Counted from the stretch's first letter, positions 42,101 to 53,616 are shown. The stretch: 64,000 nucleotides of DNA from Siphlonurus alternatus (GCA_949825025.1 OX463781.1:2705066-2769065), one strand, 5' to 3'. Translations and numbers: made by a program. Notes: generated by a model not told the origin, from the sequence alone.

Positions 42101-42846
42101 TAGTACATAAGCGTCATGTAAACGTAGTGTTTGTAACAAACTGTGTGTCAACAGTTATTCAAACCTCACCGTTATGTCTGCAAATTTTTGAAAATGACGT
42201 ACAGTTATCTAAGGCTTCAAATACATGACATGACTGTGGCAATATTATACAAACGTATATATTATGTCAAAAATCATCTTAAATGTTTAGGTACGAGCAG
42301 TGTTATGAATACAGTGTATGCACTGTACATACGTCCTTATGGTATCATATACTATGTATATACTGTATGTATGATACTGTAGGTCTGTTCATAAACCCCA
42401 CAAGAGTATTCTGGTCACAGCTGCTTTGGGGCTTATGAACAAAAACAGTGACGTCATCTGGACTGCCTGCCTCACCCTTTGAGAGCTCAGAGTTTATGGT
42501 GTAGGTGTATGCATTCCTATGTACCGGTATGCATACTGTATGCATACTCCTACATTATGCATACACTCAATACTCCGAGCAGGGTTTACGAGCAGACCTA
42601 CTGTAATGTTAACTTTGGAGCAATAGTGAGAAAGGGGGGAACAAAACATGTATTTTGGAACCCAAGTATGAGAGTATGACACATATATAGACAAGGATAT
42701 TGGCTAAGCATAGCGTTGACTTCGGTTTCATCTGGTCCAATGGGAGGCGACTGCAGCTCTCCTTGGTCATCCTCCTTGTAGTTATCTTCATTGTACTGAT
42801 CGACATCGATCTTCCTGAACGCCGAACTGGAGGTATTTTTTGCCAT
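38952..42846 (-). CDS. ARPC5: Actin-related protein 2/3 complex subunit 5 (3-exon gene)
   Basis: p16-Arc subunit of the Arp2/3 complex, which nucleates branched actin filaments in the cytoplasm. Minus-strand coding exons: 42846-42701 (146 nt), 39836-39764 (73 nt), 39191-38952 (240 nt). The total is 459 nt, or 152 aa plus stop, against 151 aa in human ARPC5. The N-terminus MAKNTSSSAFRKIDVDQY is followed by an acidic linker, GPDETEVNAMLSQG, VDALKTVLRNAPLGTKNQ, then LMKYVYKGFESPSEGSSGHL, VWHEKAFAAGG and GSIVRVLTDSKRA, all in family order. Exon 1 to exon 2 joins in frame only if the first intron is AT-AC (U12-type), giving LSQ|GRLVDALK. With a GT donor, two extra residues and a non-conserved PC would appear. 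Exon 3 is markedly GC-richer than its surroundings. Confidence 0.95.
39245..39432. mobile_element. ATGGAGTATCGACCTC MITE remnant in ARPC5 intron 2
   Basis: AAAAGTTTTGCCGAGG, CCTTTTATTAAGAAGTG and GCATAACTTTGCACCCTC remain. Both termini are lost. Confidence 0.55.
39764..39836 (-). CDS. ARPC5: ARPC5 exon 2
   Basis: 73 nt that complete the split Gln codon and encode GRLVDALKTVLRNAPL and GTKNQQVK, followed by a GTAAGA donor. The acceptor dinucleotide is AC, not AG. Confidence 0.9.
39927..40258. mobile_element. ATGGACAACCTGCATG MITE in ARPC5 intron 1
   Basis: AATGGACAACATACATGAAA at the left, TTTCATGTATGTTGTCCATT at the right. The core has GGCCACGCCCCCTGGAGGCG. Confidence 0.85.
40465..41017. mobile_element. 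ATGGACAACCTGCATG MITE, half copy split by another MITE
   Basis: The centre and right arm only (AAGTTAAGTTGGCACCCC to AACAGGTTGTCCAT), interrupted within GTAGCATAAT|TTGGTACCC by the element at 40629-40957. Confidence 0.75.
40629..40957. mobile_element. Nested foldback MITE in ARPC5 intron 1
   Basis: TGAGATATTAGAATGTGAAA pairs with TTTCACATTCTAATATCTCA. The inner arms (TATTTTATGACGTCACGGG, AGTGCCGCCCGTGATATC) have the layout of the ATGGAGTATCGACCTC family with different ends. Confidence 0.8.
41429..41905 (+). pseudogene. 3' end of non-LTR retrotransposon ORF2 with (ATT)n tail, in ARPC5 intron 1
   Basis: An intact 144-codon C-terminal ORF with KITRNSEGW, SRSDVGKYSFINRTVREWN and a stop followed by TTTATTATTATTATTATTAT. 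It is about two-thirds identical to 3198-3605 by eye. It opposes the ARPC5 transcript. Confidence 0.75.
42379..42604. mobile_element. TAGGTCTGTTC-ended palindrome, copy 2, in ARPC5 intron 1
   Basis: GTAGGTCTGTTCATAAACCC pairs with GGGTTTACGAGCAGACCTAC. The core has GTGACGTCATCTGGACTGC. Confidence 0.7.
42701..42846 (-). CDS. ARPC5: ARPC5 exon 1
   Basis: 48 codons plus two bases, starting MAKNTSSSAFRKIDVD and ending AMLS-CA. The next bases on the minus strand are ATATCCTTG, a near-consensus U12 5' splice site, so the exon edge is placed at 42701. Confidence 0.9.
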
Positions 42847-43240
42847 TTTACTTTAAAGTACAGAAAAATCACAGAACTGATGGGGCGCGGCTGGACTGAA
42901 TTTCAAACAGCTGTTTCTGTGTTCCGCGCTGATGCCAAATATATTAATTTGGTTCTGTAACTACAGCAATATATAGAGCAATAATTTAGGGACAATAAAA
43001 CAATAAAATATTTATAATGATATAATAATTATTTTTGGTGATTAATCATTGGAGTATTTAAATTTTTAGTAACGCTTTACGCTGAAAATCCGGCAACGTT
43101 GATCTGCATTTTGCACCAAATTTTCAAGTGGGGTTCTGAAAGAGGCCGCTCGGGTGCGCGGATCGTGGTACATATAATAATACGTGGGAGTCCGCGATCG
43201 AATCTCGGGTCTCGCGGAGTAGAGAGAAATAAAATATGTT
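42847..43240 (-). promoter_or_regulatory. ARPC5 upstream region (inferred)
   Basis: Sequence before the ARPC5 start codon. Includes a GC-rich dyad (CGCGGATCGTGG to CCGCGATCGAATCTCG) at about 43150-43205. No TATA or initiator can be assigned. Confidence 0.25.
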
Positions 43241-43280
43241 ACAATGTTCTATATAATAATTGTATAAATATATATACAAT

Positions 43281-43281
<1 letters not shown>

Positions 43282-43316
<35 letters not shown>

Positions 43317-43318
43317 TA
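43282..43318. repeat. (TA)n microsatellite
   Basis: About 17 TA units. Confidence 0.9.
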
Positions 43319-43439
43319 TAGACTAGAAATGAATCATGCTAAATTTTCTGGTGAATGATATGCTACAACTTGAAAATAAATATTATTTTCGATAACTTCT
43401 TTTTTAATATGTATATTAACCACATGTGTGCCAGCTATA

Positions 43440-43760
43440 CGGGTCTTTCACCATACGTCACAAAACAATATGACGTCATAATTGTGTAGGCAAAACATTG
43501 TCAGTGGCATAGCAAATACGTGTTAAAGTTGGTCTCGAAATTAATTTCTCCTGACGATTCGTATCATTTCTCGTAGAAATTTCTTTCATAAATGGTGACA
43601 AGAAGAACCAATGCTAGTGAAAAAAAATATTTGGTGACCAAAACTGTTATGAGAAAAGAGGTGTTGTGAGTTATGTTAACACGCACAGCATAGGATTTTA
43701 GGGTTTTCTGCCTACATCCCGAAGCTCTTCGGGCGGCTTCGGGCATCTCCGTGCTACCCA
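43440..43760. mobile_element. GTCTTTCACCATACGTCAC family, second copy (partial)
   Basis: GGGTCTTTCACCATACGTCA followed by ATGACGTCATAATTGTGTAGG parallels 25340-25400. The right side (GATGCCCGAAGCCGCC-complement, GC-rich) is not shared as far as I can see. Confidence 0.45.
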
Positions 43761-43957
43761 AAATGTAAACATGAAATTCCTGTAATACATGTTTATTACA
43801 TGTTTATTATTATATACAGTAAAGCTTGCAACCGATATTTTTATAAATTAATCTCATCTCAAATTTGGTGCTAATAAAATAAAATTGTTAATATTGTTAT
43901 GTGGATTGTTTTACCTGTTATCTGTTATAATATAATACCTAGCATAAAAACTACTTC

Positions 43958-43961
<4 letters not shown>

Positions 43962-44007
<46 letters not shown>
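43962..44007. repeat. Poly(A) tract
   Basis: About 46 consecutive A. No recognisable retroposon body on its 5' side. Confidence 0.95.
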
Positions 44008-44009
<2 letters not shown>

Positions 44010-44974
44010 TAAAACGCTGATATCCTTATTATTAAACCTTAAAGTTTTTGTTGAATTGCTCTGTAGCTCTTTTATATTATCAATATTATCATGCAATCAT
44101 AATAAATGAGAGCCAAAAATTAATTGACATTAAACATATATGTTAAAATAATGTAAAAAAAAACTAGTTAAAACCTTTTTAAATGAATTAATTAATGTTT
44201 TAATAAATTCTTTGAATTATAAATTATTTTGTATGGCCTGAATTATTTATAATAGCCTGCAGTAGGAATTATAAATTTTGAACAAATTGAGTCAATGGCT
44301 TCCAATACAGCAGCTAGGAGGTACTTTGATAATAAAAAGCAGCATGCAAGCAAAGCAAAAGTTGCTGCGAAAATTAATGATAATAGAATTTAGCAGGTAC
44401 CGCGAAGTATAAGATAAAAGGGTTGGTGAAACAAAAGCTTTACTCCCGCCAACTTTTCATTCTTAATAAAGCTAGCTCTGTGAGCATGCAACGGCTTTAC
44501 GAAATCAACTTTATGTCTTTAATAAATTATGAAGCACAAAATTCTTGAGACTGCATATAAAATATACAGAAAATACAACCATTTCACATTTAAATATGCT
44601 AGTTGATACCTATATTATAAAGAATTATAATATCCACAAAACTCAAAATATATAATATTGGATCTTCCGTACCATCATATATATTATATAAGTCTTGATG
44701 AAGACTTTATATAAGTAGCTAGATCACAGGAGCCTATACGTAATCACCTTTATAGTCACTTTGTAATTCATGATAATTGTTAAACGACTAATAATTTATT
44801 AGATAGTTTGTGTATTTGTCCTCTGTTTTTGTATATAATTGTATGTATAATTTAATCTTAGTTTTATATATTATAATAAGTTTTGACTTGATCAATGTTT
44901 ATCTCTGTACAAGCCAAATGATTGAAAAAAAAAATATATATATATATAAATAAATTACTGTCTAGCGTATATAC

Positions 44975-45197
44975 TACAGTCAAATTTACATGATATTCCC
45001 TTCGGAAGTAGCCGGAAGTGTAAGGTTTCTGGTCTTTCTATTCATATATTTCATCTATACAATTTCACACATAGGTCAGTATACTTCTACTTCAAACCAC
45101 TCTGTAAAGTTTTAAAACTGAATTACAAACAGAAGAGCTGCAAACTTCACACTTCTGGCTACTTCCGGAAGGATTATAAAATTAATTTCACTGTATT
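44975..45197. mobile_element. TACAGTCAAATTTA foldback element
   Basis: TACAGTCAAATTTACATGAT, CCTTCGGAAGTAGCCGGAAG pairs with CTTCTGGCTACTTCCGGAAGG and AATTTCACTGTA. TA termini. Confidence 0.7.
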
Positions 45198-45464
45198 ATA
45201 TATTTAAAACAATCAGAATGAAGTTTTTACGATATATTTTGTATAATATTATATAAATATATATCATAAGAGTTTATTTAATAAAAGGAATCACATTTTA
45301 AAAAAAAAAAAAAAAAAATTGTTAATAATATAGTAATTAACTGTATAAAAAAGTCCTCTCAAGGCCTGATGGATAAAAAATCAAATCAATAAAATTTATT
45401 TTTATTATTTTAATTTATTCATAGTAAAACGTAATTATTCGCTGATATTATATATAATATCATA

Positions 45465-45600
45465 CACTCATCACCTTCGAAACCTTCCCATTTGCAGCCT
45501 TGTTAATCACCATGCCCTGTGTTATTCTTAATACGATGCACGGTGATTAATAAGATCGCAAGTGCATGGAAATTTTCCGAGGTGACAACTGTACAAATTA
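45465..45600. mobile_element. Small palindromic MITE, copy 2
   Basis: CCCATTTGCAGCCTTGTTAA, TCACCATG pairs with CACGGTGATTAATAAG and GGAAATTTTCCGAGGTGA. Confidence 0.75.
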
Positions 45601-46084
45601 TACATTTTCAGCACATACACAAAACAGCAACAAAATAATGTATATTTAAACCATATGTAATACATATATAAGTTGTTAAACAAAATTAATGCGCTCATAA
45701 ATTTTGTTAGCATATTGTTTGTGGTCAAACTTGCGTGTTGTATACAAAGGATTTCTGTGTAAGTGTACAGTTAAGTGAAAAGTGATAATCATATTATATC
45801 CCCCCCCCCTTTCTATTCATAATGACGTCATACAACCATTATGAAAACGTGCTGGGATATTGCATGCCGAGCGCCGGGAATTATATAGTCGCGCTAAGGG
45901 ATGCTAGCTATAGTCTTTGCCCTACCTCTCTGTACTAATGTATACACAGTAGTCACGTTGTGCCATCGTAATGGTTGTAGAGAAGGGTGGGGAAGGGGGG
46001 GAAGAAGCTCTTTGCTTTGTTCTGACATCCCTTAGCGTAATGTAGTGTAATTAGGAGGAGCTGCTGCTGCCGCTGCAAGGTTCC

Positions 46085-46266
<182 letters not shown>

Positions 46267-46397
46267 CTCAATCTTCTTCTCTCCCTTCCTCTCTCTCTCC
46301 CTCTCCTTTTCTCATGATTTGAAAAAAAACCTTGCAACATTTAATTTTCAAATGAAAATTGTCATTTTTATTCGAATTGAGTGTACACTGAACAACA

Positions 46398-46699
46398 ATG
46401 GACAACCTGCATGATTTTTATTTATTGCAGAAATAAATAGAGGTTACCAAATTATGATATTAATTTTTTTGTTGGGGGGGGGGGGGTCAGGAACTAGTTA
46501 AAAAAAATACTGAAACTGCGGCCACGCCCCCTTGAGGCATCTTTATTAAGGATTCAAGGAAGCCCAAAGAACTTGCAGAAATTTCAATAATTATTTAAAA
46601 ATAGTTCCGGGACTCAAAAAAATCTGAAGAGTCATTATAACATAATTTGATACCCTCTATTAATTTTGCAATAAACATTGTCATGCAGGTTGTCCATTT
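46398..46699. mobile_element. ATGGACAACCTGCATG MITE
   Basis: ATGGACAACCTGCATGATTT at the left, TCATGCAGGTTGTCCAT at the right, GCGGCCACGCCCCCTTGAGG in the core, and a poly(G) tract (GGGGGGGGGGGG) in the left arm. Confidence 0.85.
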
Positions 46700-46824
46700 T
46701 TAAGATTTATGTGATCCATAATAATATACTGTGTACTGTACAGTCACCATACAGTCTATAATGGAAATAAAAATTTGAATTGGAAAGAATATATATTTGT
46801 TATTTTGTTTTCTCATTCCAAAAC

Positions 46825-47105
46825 AGCAGGTAGCCTATTGGTTTGTATCACTGCCTGTCACTCGAGAATCCCAGGATTCCTTCCTACCTCAGGTGAAGGT
46901 AATTTTCACAGGAGGTGGGCAGTGAGAACGGATGGTTCTCGAAAGATGGCATGTGCATTCTACTACACTATTTGCACTCGGGAGATACTGAAAGGTTTTG
47001 GCTTAATCGGCTGTCCTGTCCAAAGGTTTCTGTGATTTCCTGGACGTAGGTAAATGCTGGGACAATTCCCCTAAAGGCACAGCCGCACTCCTTACCAAGT
47101 GCAAA
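46825..47105 (+). mobile_element. tRNA-derived SINE
   Basis: GTAGCCTATTGGTT (A box), CGAGAATCCCAGGATTCC (B-box region), GATGGCATGTGCATTCTACT, ACTCGGGAGATACTGAAAGG and CACAGCCGCACTCCTTACC, collinear with the minus-strand copy in IDH3B intron 1. Confidence 0.75.
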
Positions 47106-47619
47106 CGCATTATGTACACCGCTGGTGTTTAATTCTTCAAAAAAAAGAAAATCAATTGGTTAATATTATATACATAAATATGTACCCATATACTAGCATC
47201 GTAAGTTTAAATACTACTTGGAAAACATTCTTTAAATTATTCTTTCTGTTGCATCACGATTGCTTGCATTAAACAAAATTCTTTTTATAATTTATTGCAA
47301 AAAGTTTTGGTTTGAAATTGTATGAAAAATTGACACAATTCCCACAATGTTTTCTCGTCTGAATAATAACTTTGAAAACTTTTCTGTCCATAATTTATAA
47401 AACTTTGAAATTTTATTGTGACATATTCTACAATATGTAACATTTTTACTTCTCTCTATCTCATTTTTTAAAATGAAATATTTTCTTCGAGGCTTTAGGG
47501 TGCAAAGTCTACAAATAGGCACATAAATATATTAATACATATATGCAAGATTGCGAGTAACAAATTTTGAAAATATACACAAATCGAGGTCGTCTATCCA
47601 AACCAAAATACAGTAAAAA

Positions 47620-47815
47620 ATCAAGCATTTTTTTTATATATATAATAAGGATACACACTTAAGAGCTTGCAGCTGAGTTCTGGGTATAGGGATAAGGTAG
47701 GGAAAGGATGGTGGCTCTGCTTGTTACGCGTCCCAGCATTCACTGAAGCGAGACTGAGGGAACTGTGGAAAACCTCAGTCAGGAGGGACACCTCTACTTT
47801 TTATCAGTGGACTAA
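47620..47815 (-). mobile_element. SINE body, 5'-truncated
   Basis: Shares TTACGCGTCCCAGCATTCAC, GAGACTGAGGGAACTGTGG, AAAACCTCAGTCAGGAGGGA and the 3' AAGAGCTTGCAGCT end with the SINE at 31321-31730. Confidence 0.8.
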
Positions 47816-49084
47816 TGACCAGGTTATAATACAATATATTCCTTTTGATTTCTCTCAGAAGAGCTGTGACATGCAACCTAATGCATTGAAAGTTGAAAAT
47901 TTGCACACACAAAAATTATGCACTTGCACGTCGGCGCAACATTGCCTTTTTTTGAAAATGCGTGTTTTAAATTTTTATCTTTTTTTTTTTTAATTATTTA
48001 TTTTGTTTCATCCAATACATATTGCATATAGGACACAATAAAAAAAAAATGTGGTGGGGATAACTAACAAAGCATCAGACGACATTACATCACAAATAAT
48101 ATATGGCAGTTATCCTTTTTGTTTTATTTAAAGTATATTATAAATGACTTGTATTTGTAATTTGTTTTTGTTTTTGTAATTTGTAAATTTTAATTATGGG
48201 TGAATTAACACTTTTAGTGAATGGAATGCCCAACAATCTTTTTCATCTGCCCCAGCATGTCCTGTTATTTGGAAATGTTGACTATAATGTATATAATATA
48301 TTTTATTATTGAAAGAGATAATGAAATAATAAATAAAATAAAGATGATAAGACTGATAACACAGCCAACAAAACAACGTTGCCAACTAATGCTTCATGGG
48401 AAATATTTATGCTTGCGTCGCGGTACATTCAAGTAAATTTGTTATATATGTTTTTATTAAAATGATTTGCAATAACCTTCTAAAACATCAAATTTAATTA
48501 CTTGTTGACATATTTTTGTACCCTATTATGTATGAAAAATTGTATTATTTTGCTTGTAAAGGGGTAGGTTTTCGTCTGCTTTGAAGCCATTGAAATGAAG
48601 TCAGTGTGTTATGTTGTACGCTCGGGGAAAAATGGCGCAACACACAACAAGAATTTAATTTCGTTGCTTATGACTTGGTGTCATGTGGATGCTTCACGCA
48701 TTTTTACCGCAGGCTACTGCAGCTCAAACCTCTGCCATACATGACATAAAAAATATTTTTAGATGAACAATGAAATTTTATACGTACAAAAATGTTAAAA
48801 AATCAAATTTAATAAAATTTCATGCAAGTGTCATGTAATAATTTTTTTTAGAATCCTTGTGAAATATTTTAAACATTTCAAACATGTATAATATATGAAA
48901 ATTATGTGTGTTGGTTGATATTAAAATGTACGAAATTTGCTGTAATATTGTAAATAGTTCTAACCAGTCTCTTCTCAGAATTTAAAATACATTCAGTATT
49001 TATTAAACAACCGTTAATGGCAGTACACACGAATCATGCTCAACACGATATTTTTTATAATATAATGAATAACTATTACACTCT
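47816..49084. other. AT-rich intergenic sequence
   Basis: No gene supported. A GC-richer patch at 48590-48720 has no convincing ORF or splice sites. Confidence 0.4.
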
Positions 49085-49325
49085 TCAAAAAATTTGGCTG
49101 AATTCTTGACATCTTATAATCAGTGGATTTTTAACGCCTTAAATAATGATTTTTCAGGTGTTTCGTAGTCAGTAGTCAGCATAATTATACTGTCAGTATA
49201 TACGCTCATAGCTTAAAATTATATTGACTACTGAAAATACGCAACGGAACACCTGAAAAATCATTATTTAAGGCGTTAAAAATGCACTGATTATAAGATG
49301 TCAAAAATTAAGCCATTTTTTTTTT
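49085..49325. mobile_element. Foldback element
   Basis: GACATCTTATAATCAGTGGA, TTTTTAACGCCTTAAATAAT and GATTTTTCAGGTGTT pair with AACACCTGAAAAATC and CACTGATTATAAGATGTC. Arms about 95 bp. Confidence 0.8.
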
Positions 49326-49912
49326 TTTTAAAAGATTGTAATGATCTTAATTTTTATTTTACTTTCGTAGTCTGAAAATACAACATAAAAATTACCATGA
49401 AAGCCTAATGAGCGAAAAGGAAAAATATATTTAAAAAAAAGACTGCAAACACAAACAAATTCATTCTCTGAATATACGGTGTCTATTTACCTTCAACAAC
49501 ATAAATAATAGAAGCTAGGTAACACAAAAACTGTTTTACATGTTAGCCGAGAAATAATTTTATACTGTATATCATAATTATTTGCAGCATTTTAATGCAA
49601 TTTTTTTTTTTTTGCTTGGAAATGTTCCAAAATGATGAATTTATCGAAGATGCATTTGATGCAAGTCTCGGAGAATATTTACAAATAGGAAAAAAAATAA
49701 AATTTTGATTAATAATACATAGTGTATGAGCTCATTAATTAAAAATTATTAATATATAATATAATTATACGGAAATGCCAACCTGTTCTCAAAATTCAAA
49801 ATTCAAAATTCAAATTTTTTTTATTAATCCATTCTCTCCTACAATCAAAACATCACAGTAGACTTTTGTTGAGGTTAATAGGACACGTCACAATTAACAA
49901 TAGTTATTCAAG

Positions 49913-51837
49913 TTAACATGCAGAAATAAAATCATGGTCCATATAGCTTTTGACGCTATAGAAACACTTATCCAATAACAATTTTTTAACACTCAAATGA
50001 AAATTATTGAGGTTGTCTATACACTTTATGTCACTTGGTAGCTTATTATAGAGACTTAAACATTTCAGAAATGGCCCATGTTTATACATGTCCAGTCTAC
50101 ACCAAATTGGGGTTATCACCTTATTAACCTTCCTTGTATTATATTGATGATTCACTTCATGTTGTCTAAACTGCGACATATTTTTTTTTACATAGAATAC
50201 ACACTCACTAATAAAGATACATGGGAGAGATAAAATTGCATGTTTTTTAAACAGAGGTACACATGATGCTCTTTTCTTAACAAAACACATTAGTCTAATC
50301 ACTTTTTTTTGTAATGTAAATAATCTATGAAAATCCACAGAATCCCCCCAGCATATGATACCATATTTAATAATTGAGAAAAAATTTGCGTAATAAAGAA
50401 CCTTTAAGCAATCAAGTTCCATATCGTGTCTTAATTCACCGATTGCAAAAATCACAGATGCCAATTTATTACAAATATAATCTATATGATTAACCCATCG
50501 CAAATTGTTATCAATATATATTCCCAAGAATTTTGTTTGTTCACTTAATGAAATGGTTTGCATCTACTGAAATGGATTCTATGGTTGAATTTTTATTTTT
50601 TATATTTTGAAATTGCAATATTTCAGTTTTTTTAACATTTAGTACTAGTCCAATATTATTCAAATATTCTTTAACTTTAATAAATGTATTTATAATATTT
50701 TCAGAGAGTTGTACATTATTGTTCCCCGTAATTTTCATATTTGAGTCGTCCGCATATTGAACAAAAAGAGTATCATCTACTTCTATTAAGGGTAGCTCAT
50801 TAATATATAATAAGAAGAGTACGGGAGAAATGCAACTCCCCTGCGGTAAACCGAATTTAAGGGTAGTTTGTTGTGAATAGTACTTAGAGCTAGTTGCAGA
50901 TGTTATTTCAACTCTTTGTGTTCTATTATTTAGGAACGACATAATCCAGTCTAAACAATTTCCTCTAATTCCATACATATTTAATTTATTACACAAAATT
51001 TTATGATCCACCATATCGAAAGCCTTCGATAAGTCTAGAAACACTCCAGCAGTTTTTTGTTTATTATCAATGCTATCAATGATACTGTCTATTAAATGAA
51101 ACATTGCAGTCTCTGTAGATTTTTTTTTACGGAAGCCGTGTTGAGATGGGGATATTATCTCCTGTCTCTCCAAAAAAAAACAATAGTTTACTTAAAAAAG
51201 CCTGTTCAAATATTTTAGAAAATACCGAGAGAAGGCTTATAGGCCTAAAATTTGACACCATATTTTTTGGTCCTTTTTTATGTACCGGTTTAACTATTGC
51301 ATTCCTTAGTACAGACGGAAACTCACCACATTCAAACGACTTATTTATTATTTCTGTGAGAACAGTATTTATTTCTTCAGCACAAGATTTTAACACAAAA
51401 TTTGAAATGTTATCGAAACCATGGGAGTGCTTATTTTTTAACTTATTAATAATTTTAAACACCTGTAGCCTAGAGAGTGGGGATAAAAACATTGATTTCT
51501 CAATTACTTTTGTGTTCTTAAATATATTGAAATTAGAATCAGGTGGACCAATGTCTTTCTTACAATCATTAATACATTTTTCAAAATAATCACCAAAACT
51601 TTGTGCAATATTTTGTGGATCTTTAATATTTTCTCCATTTATAATTATATTATCTATGCAAGTTTTAGTAGTATTTTTACCATGTTTACGTTTAATCAAC
51701 TCCCACATTGCCTTTGACTTATTTTCAGAATTGTTTATAAAATTTGTATTTATTCTTTTATTAGCAAAGCGAATGAGTTTGTTGTAAATATATTTATACT
51801 TCTTTACGTATGCTTCATTCCAAATATGCGGATACAT
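49913..51837 (-). pseudogene. LINE ORF2 reverse transcriptase and C-terminal region (frameshifted)
   Basis: Three overlapping frames: 51837-51127 (palm entry, PVHKKGPKNMVSNFRPISLL), 51173-50541 (LDLSKAFDMVDHKIL, GLPQGSCISPVLF, catalytic FVQYADDSNM) and 50563-49913 (FLGIYIDNNLRWVNHI to LYNKLPSDIKCIDN). All RT motifs are present in order, but frame changes near 51150 and 50550 inactivate it. Confidence 0.88.
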
Positions 51838-52751
51838 TTTTTGTATAACTTTTTTAAATCTCTCAGTTTTTGTCGAGATATTTTTAAACCTTTGGTCATA
51901 AAATCAATTTTGTTTTTATTTAATTTTTTTTTACGTTTATTGACAATTGACATGGGAAAAGAATTTTCAAAATAATTTGTAAAGATTGCATGAAATTCAT
52001 TAAACATATCTTCAGCACTTGATTTAGAATAAACGCTATCCCACGACTCATTCCTAAGTTTATTTTTAAAAACTTTCATATTTTTTTGGGAGAAATTCCG
52101 CCTTTTAAAATTGTTTTCTCCGTGGTCACTAGCATTATTTTTATAAGCAAAAGATACAATTTGAGCTTCATGATCTGATTTATAAAACGGTAAAACCTTG
52201 CTTTCTGTGAGCTCATAATTGAATGATTTTGTAATTATTATATTATCTATTAGTGTCTGAGTTGTATTGCATATTCTTGTAGGAGAGGTTATAATATTTT
52301 TTAAGTTACACATATTTAAAACAGTTAAAAATTCTTTAGATTTGGAGTTATTTTTTAGCAAATTAATGTTGAAATCTCCACATATTATAGGAACTCTATT
52401 ATCACAGTAATTTTTTTTTGCAATAATTTCTAATTTTTTAAAAAATAATTCAGTACATCCCTTGGGCGGACGATAGATACATATGACTGTACAAGGAGAA
52501 TCAAAAACATCTAAATCAACACAAGAAATTTCAATATGTGCCTCAATTGACATATTTTTTATTATTACATTTTCAGTAAAGTTAATTGAATTATGTATAA
52601 AAATCACAGACCCACCTCGAATTTTATTTTGCCTGCAGAAGATACTTCCTAATAAAAAATTATTTATTTTTAAATTAATATAGTCACCATATTTTAAAAA
52701 ATGCTCAGTAAAACAAATTATTTTGAGAGACACGTAAGGCTGTATTAACAT
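51804..52751 (-). pseudogene. LINE ORF2 endonuclease domain
   Basis: 315 codons. VICIYRPPKG, VPIICGDFNINLL (the GDFN motif), LIDNIIITKS and FYKSDHEAQIVSF (SDH catalytic motif) mark an exonuclease/endonuclease/phosphatase-fold nicking enzyme used for target-primed reverse transcription. The frame is open upstream of the first ATG (AVFHLNIQGLSSKI), so the domain is nearly whole. Confidence 0.88.
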
Positions 52752-52833
52752 TTCTAGCTGTAAAATTTTACTACTTAACCCTTGTATATTTAAATGAAAA
52801 ACTGCATAATTATCTAGTTTATTTTCTAAAAGC

Positions 52834-53106
52834 TTACGATTTTTGCAAAAAGGGCTTTAATACTGGTTTCTTTCTTACAAATCTAAATTTACCAATAATT
52901 GCGTTTTCTGGCCATAAAGATGGATCTTCTATTTTCTCTAATAATTTAAAATCTGCTGTAATTTTAAAAGAGGCGTAAGGCCCTCTTGCATTCAAAGTTT
53001 CAATTATTATATCAGTCTCACATGTTTTGTCTATGTACTCCTTGACGTCCTCCGCCTTCGTGCTGGGGTGAAGCCGCCACACGTGGATGTATGCCTTTTT
53101 CTCCAC
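52834..53106 (-). pseudogene. LINE ORF1 C-terminal domain (fragment)
   Basis: About 90 codons with AYIHVWRLHPSTKAEDVKEY and SLWPENAIIGKFRF, matching the C-terminal nucleic-acid-binding-type domain found in Jockey/CR1 ORF1 proteins. The reading continues open upstream to about 53142, where the element is truncated. Its stop overlaps the start of the ORF2 reading frame, a common LINE arrangement. Confidence 0.75.
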
Positions 53107-53141
53107 CGCGACCAGCGGGCAGCTGCTGTCTTTGCTGGCCG

Positions 53142-53172
53142 TTTATATTTATTTATTTATTTATTTATTTAT
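53142..53172. repeat. (TTTA)n microsatellite at LINE 5' edge
   Basis: Five to six TTTA units immediately upstream of the truncated LINE, perhaps its insertion site. Confidence 0.85.
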
Positions 53173-53561
53173 AATACGTGGACTACTTTTATTTGATCAA
53201 TAAATATTTATTTATATTAATTCTATTTACAATAACCCCCCAAATTAACCCATTATAATATGCTCTCTGTATGAACCCATGAAAACACATCAAGATCTCC
53301 ATCCTAATGACTAAAGTTACGTTTGTATGATAACTTAATTTTCTTGCAAGTTTTTTAATATGTAATTTAATTTTGGTTGGACTTGAGTTGGTCAGCTCCT
53401 TTGACGGTGCGGTAGACACAATCAGATAATTCCTGGGGCCAGGAGAGATCACACGGCTCCTGACCACCGCCAGTCAGTGGTGCTCTGAAGTGGTCAGCTC
53501 CTCATGTAAAGACCGCGGAACCCACAAAGACTATTTACCCGCTTGGACGGTCAAGCGTTTA

Positions 53562-53562
<1 letters not shown>

Positions 53563-53612
<50 letters not shown>
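53563..53612. repeat. (CT)n microsatellite
   Basis: About 25 perfect CT units. Confidence 0.95.

Positions 53613-53616
<4 letters not shown>

Larger units (their letters stand above)
39837..42700 (-). other. U12-type AT-AC intron of ARPC5
   Basis: Minus-strand donor ATATCCTTGT (42700-42691) matches the U12 5' consensus (A/G)TATCCTT. TACCTTAAC at 39854-39846 matches the U12 branch-point consensus TTCCTTAAC in eight of nine positions, and its adenines lie 10-11 nt before the AC acceptor. There is no polypyrimidine tract. This is the only splice choice that gives an intact, family-like protein. The intron holds two MITEs, a nested MITE and a LINE 3' end. Confidence 0.85.
49797..53142 (-). mobile_element. 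Decayed Jockey/CR1-type LINE, 5'-truncated
   Basis: On the minus strand: the ORF1 C-terminal domain (53106-52834), then ORF2 with an apurinic-type endonuclease (52751-51804) and reverse transcriptase (51837-49913 across three frames), then a short 3' UTR ending in repeated GAATTTTGAATTTTGAATT. The 5' edge abuts a (TTTA)n run at 53142-53172. At least three frame shifts break ORF2, so it cannot encode a full protein. A truncated sister sits at 19797-20160. Confidence 0.9.

Noticed and set aside
42691..42701. GT donor for ARPC5 exon 1 (CCTT|GTCTAT)
   Set aside because: It would insert two residues and replace the conserved Q-G with Y-P-C. The AT-AC alternative fits the U12 5' site, branch point and protein together.
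51146..51589. 147-codon plus-strand ORF
   Set aside because: Antisense shadow of the LINE reverse transcriptase region.
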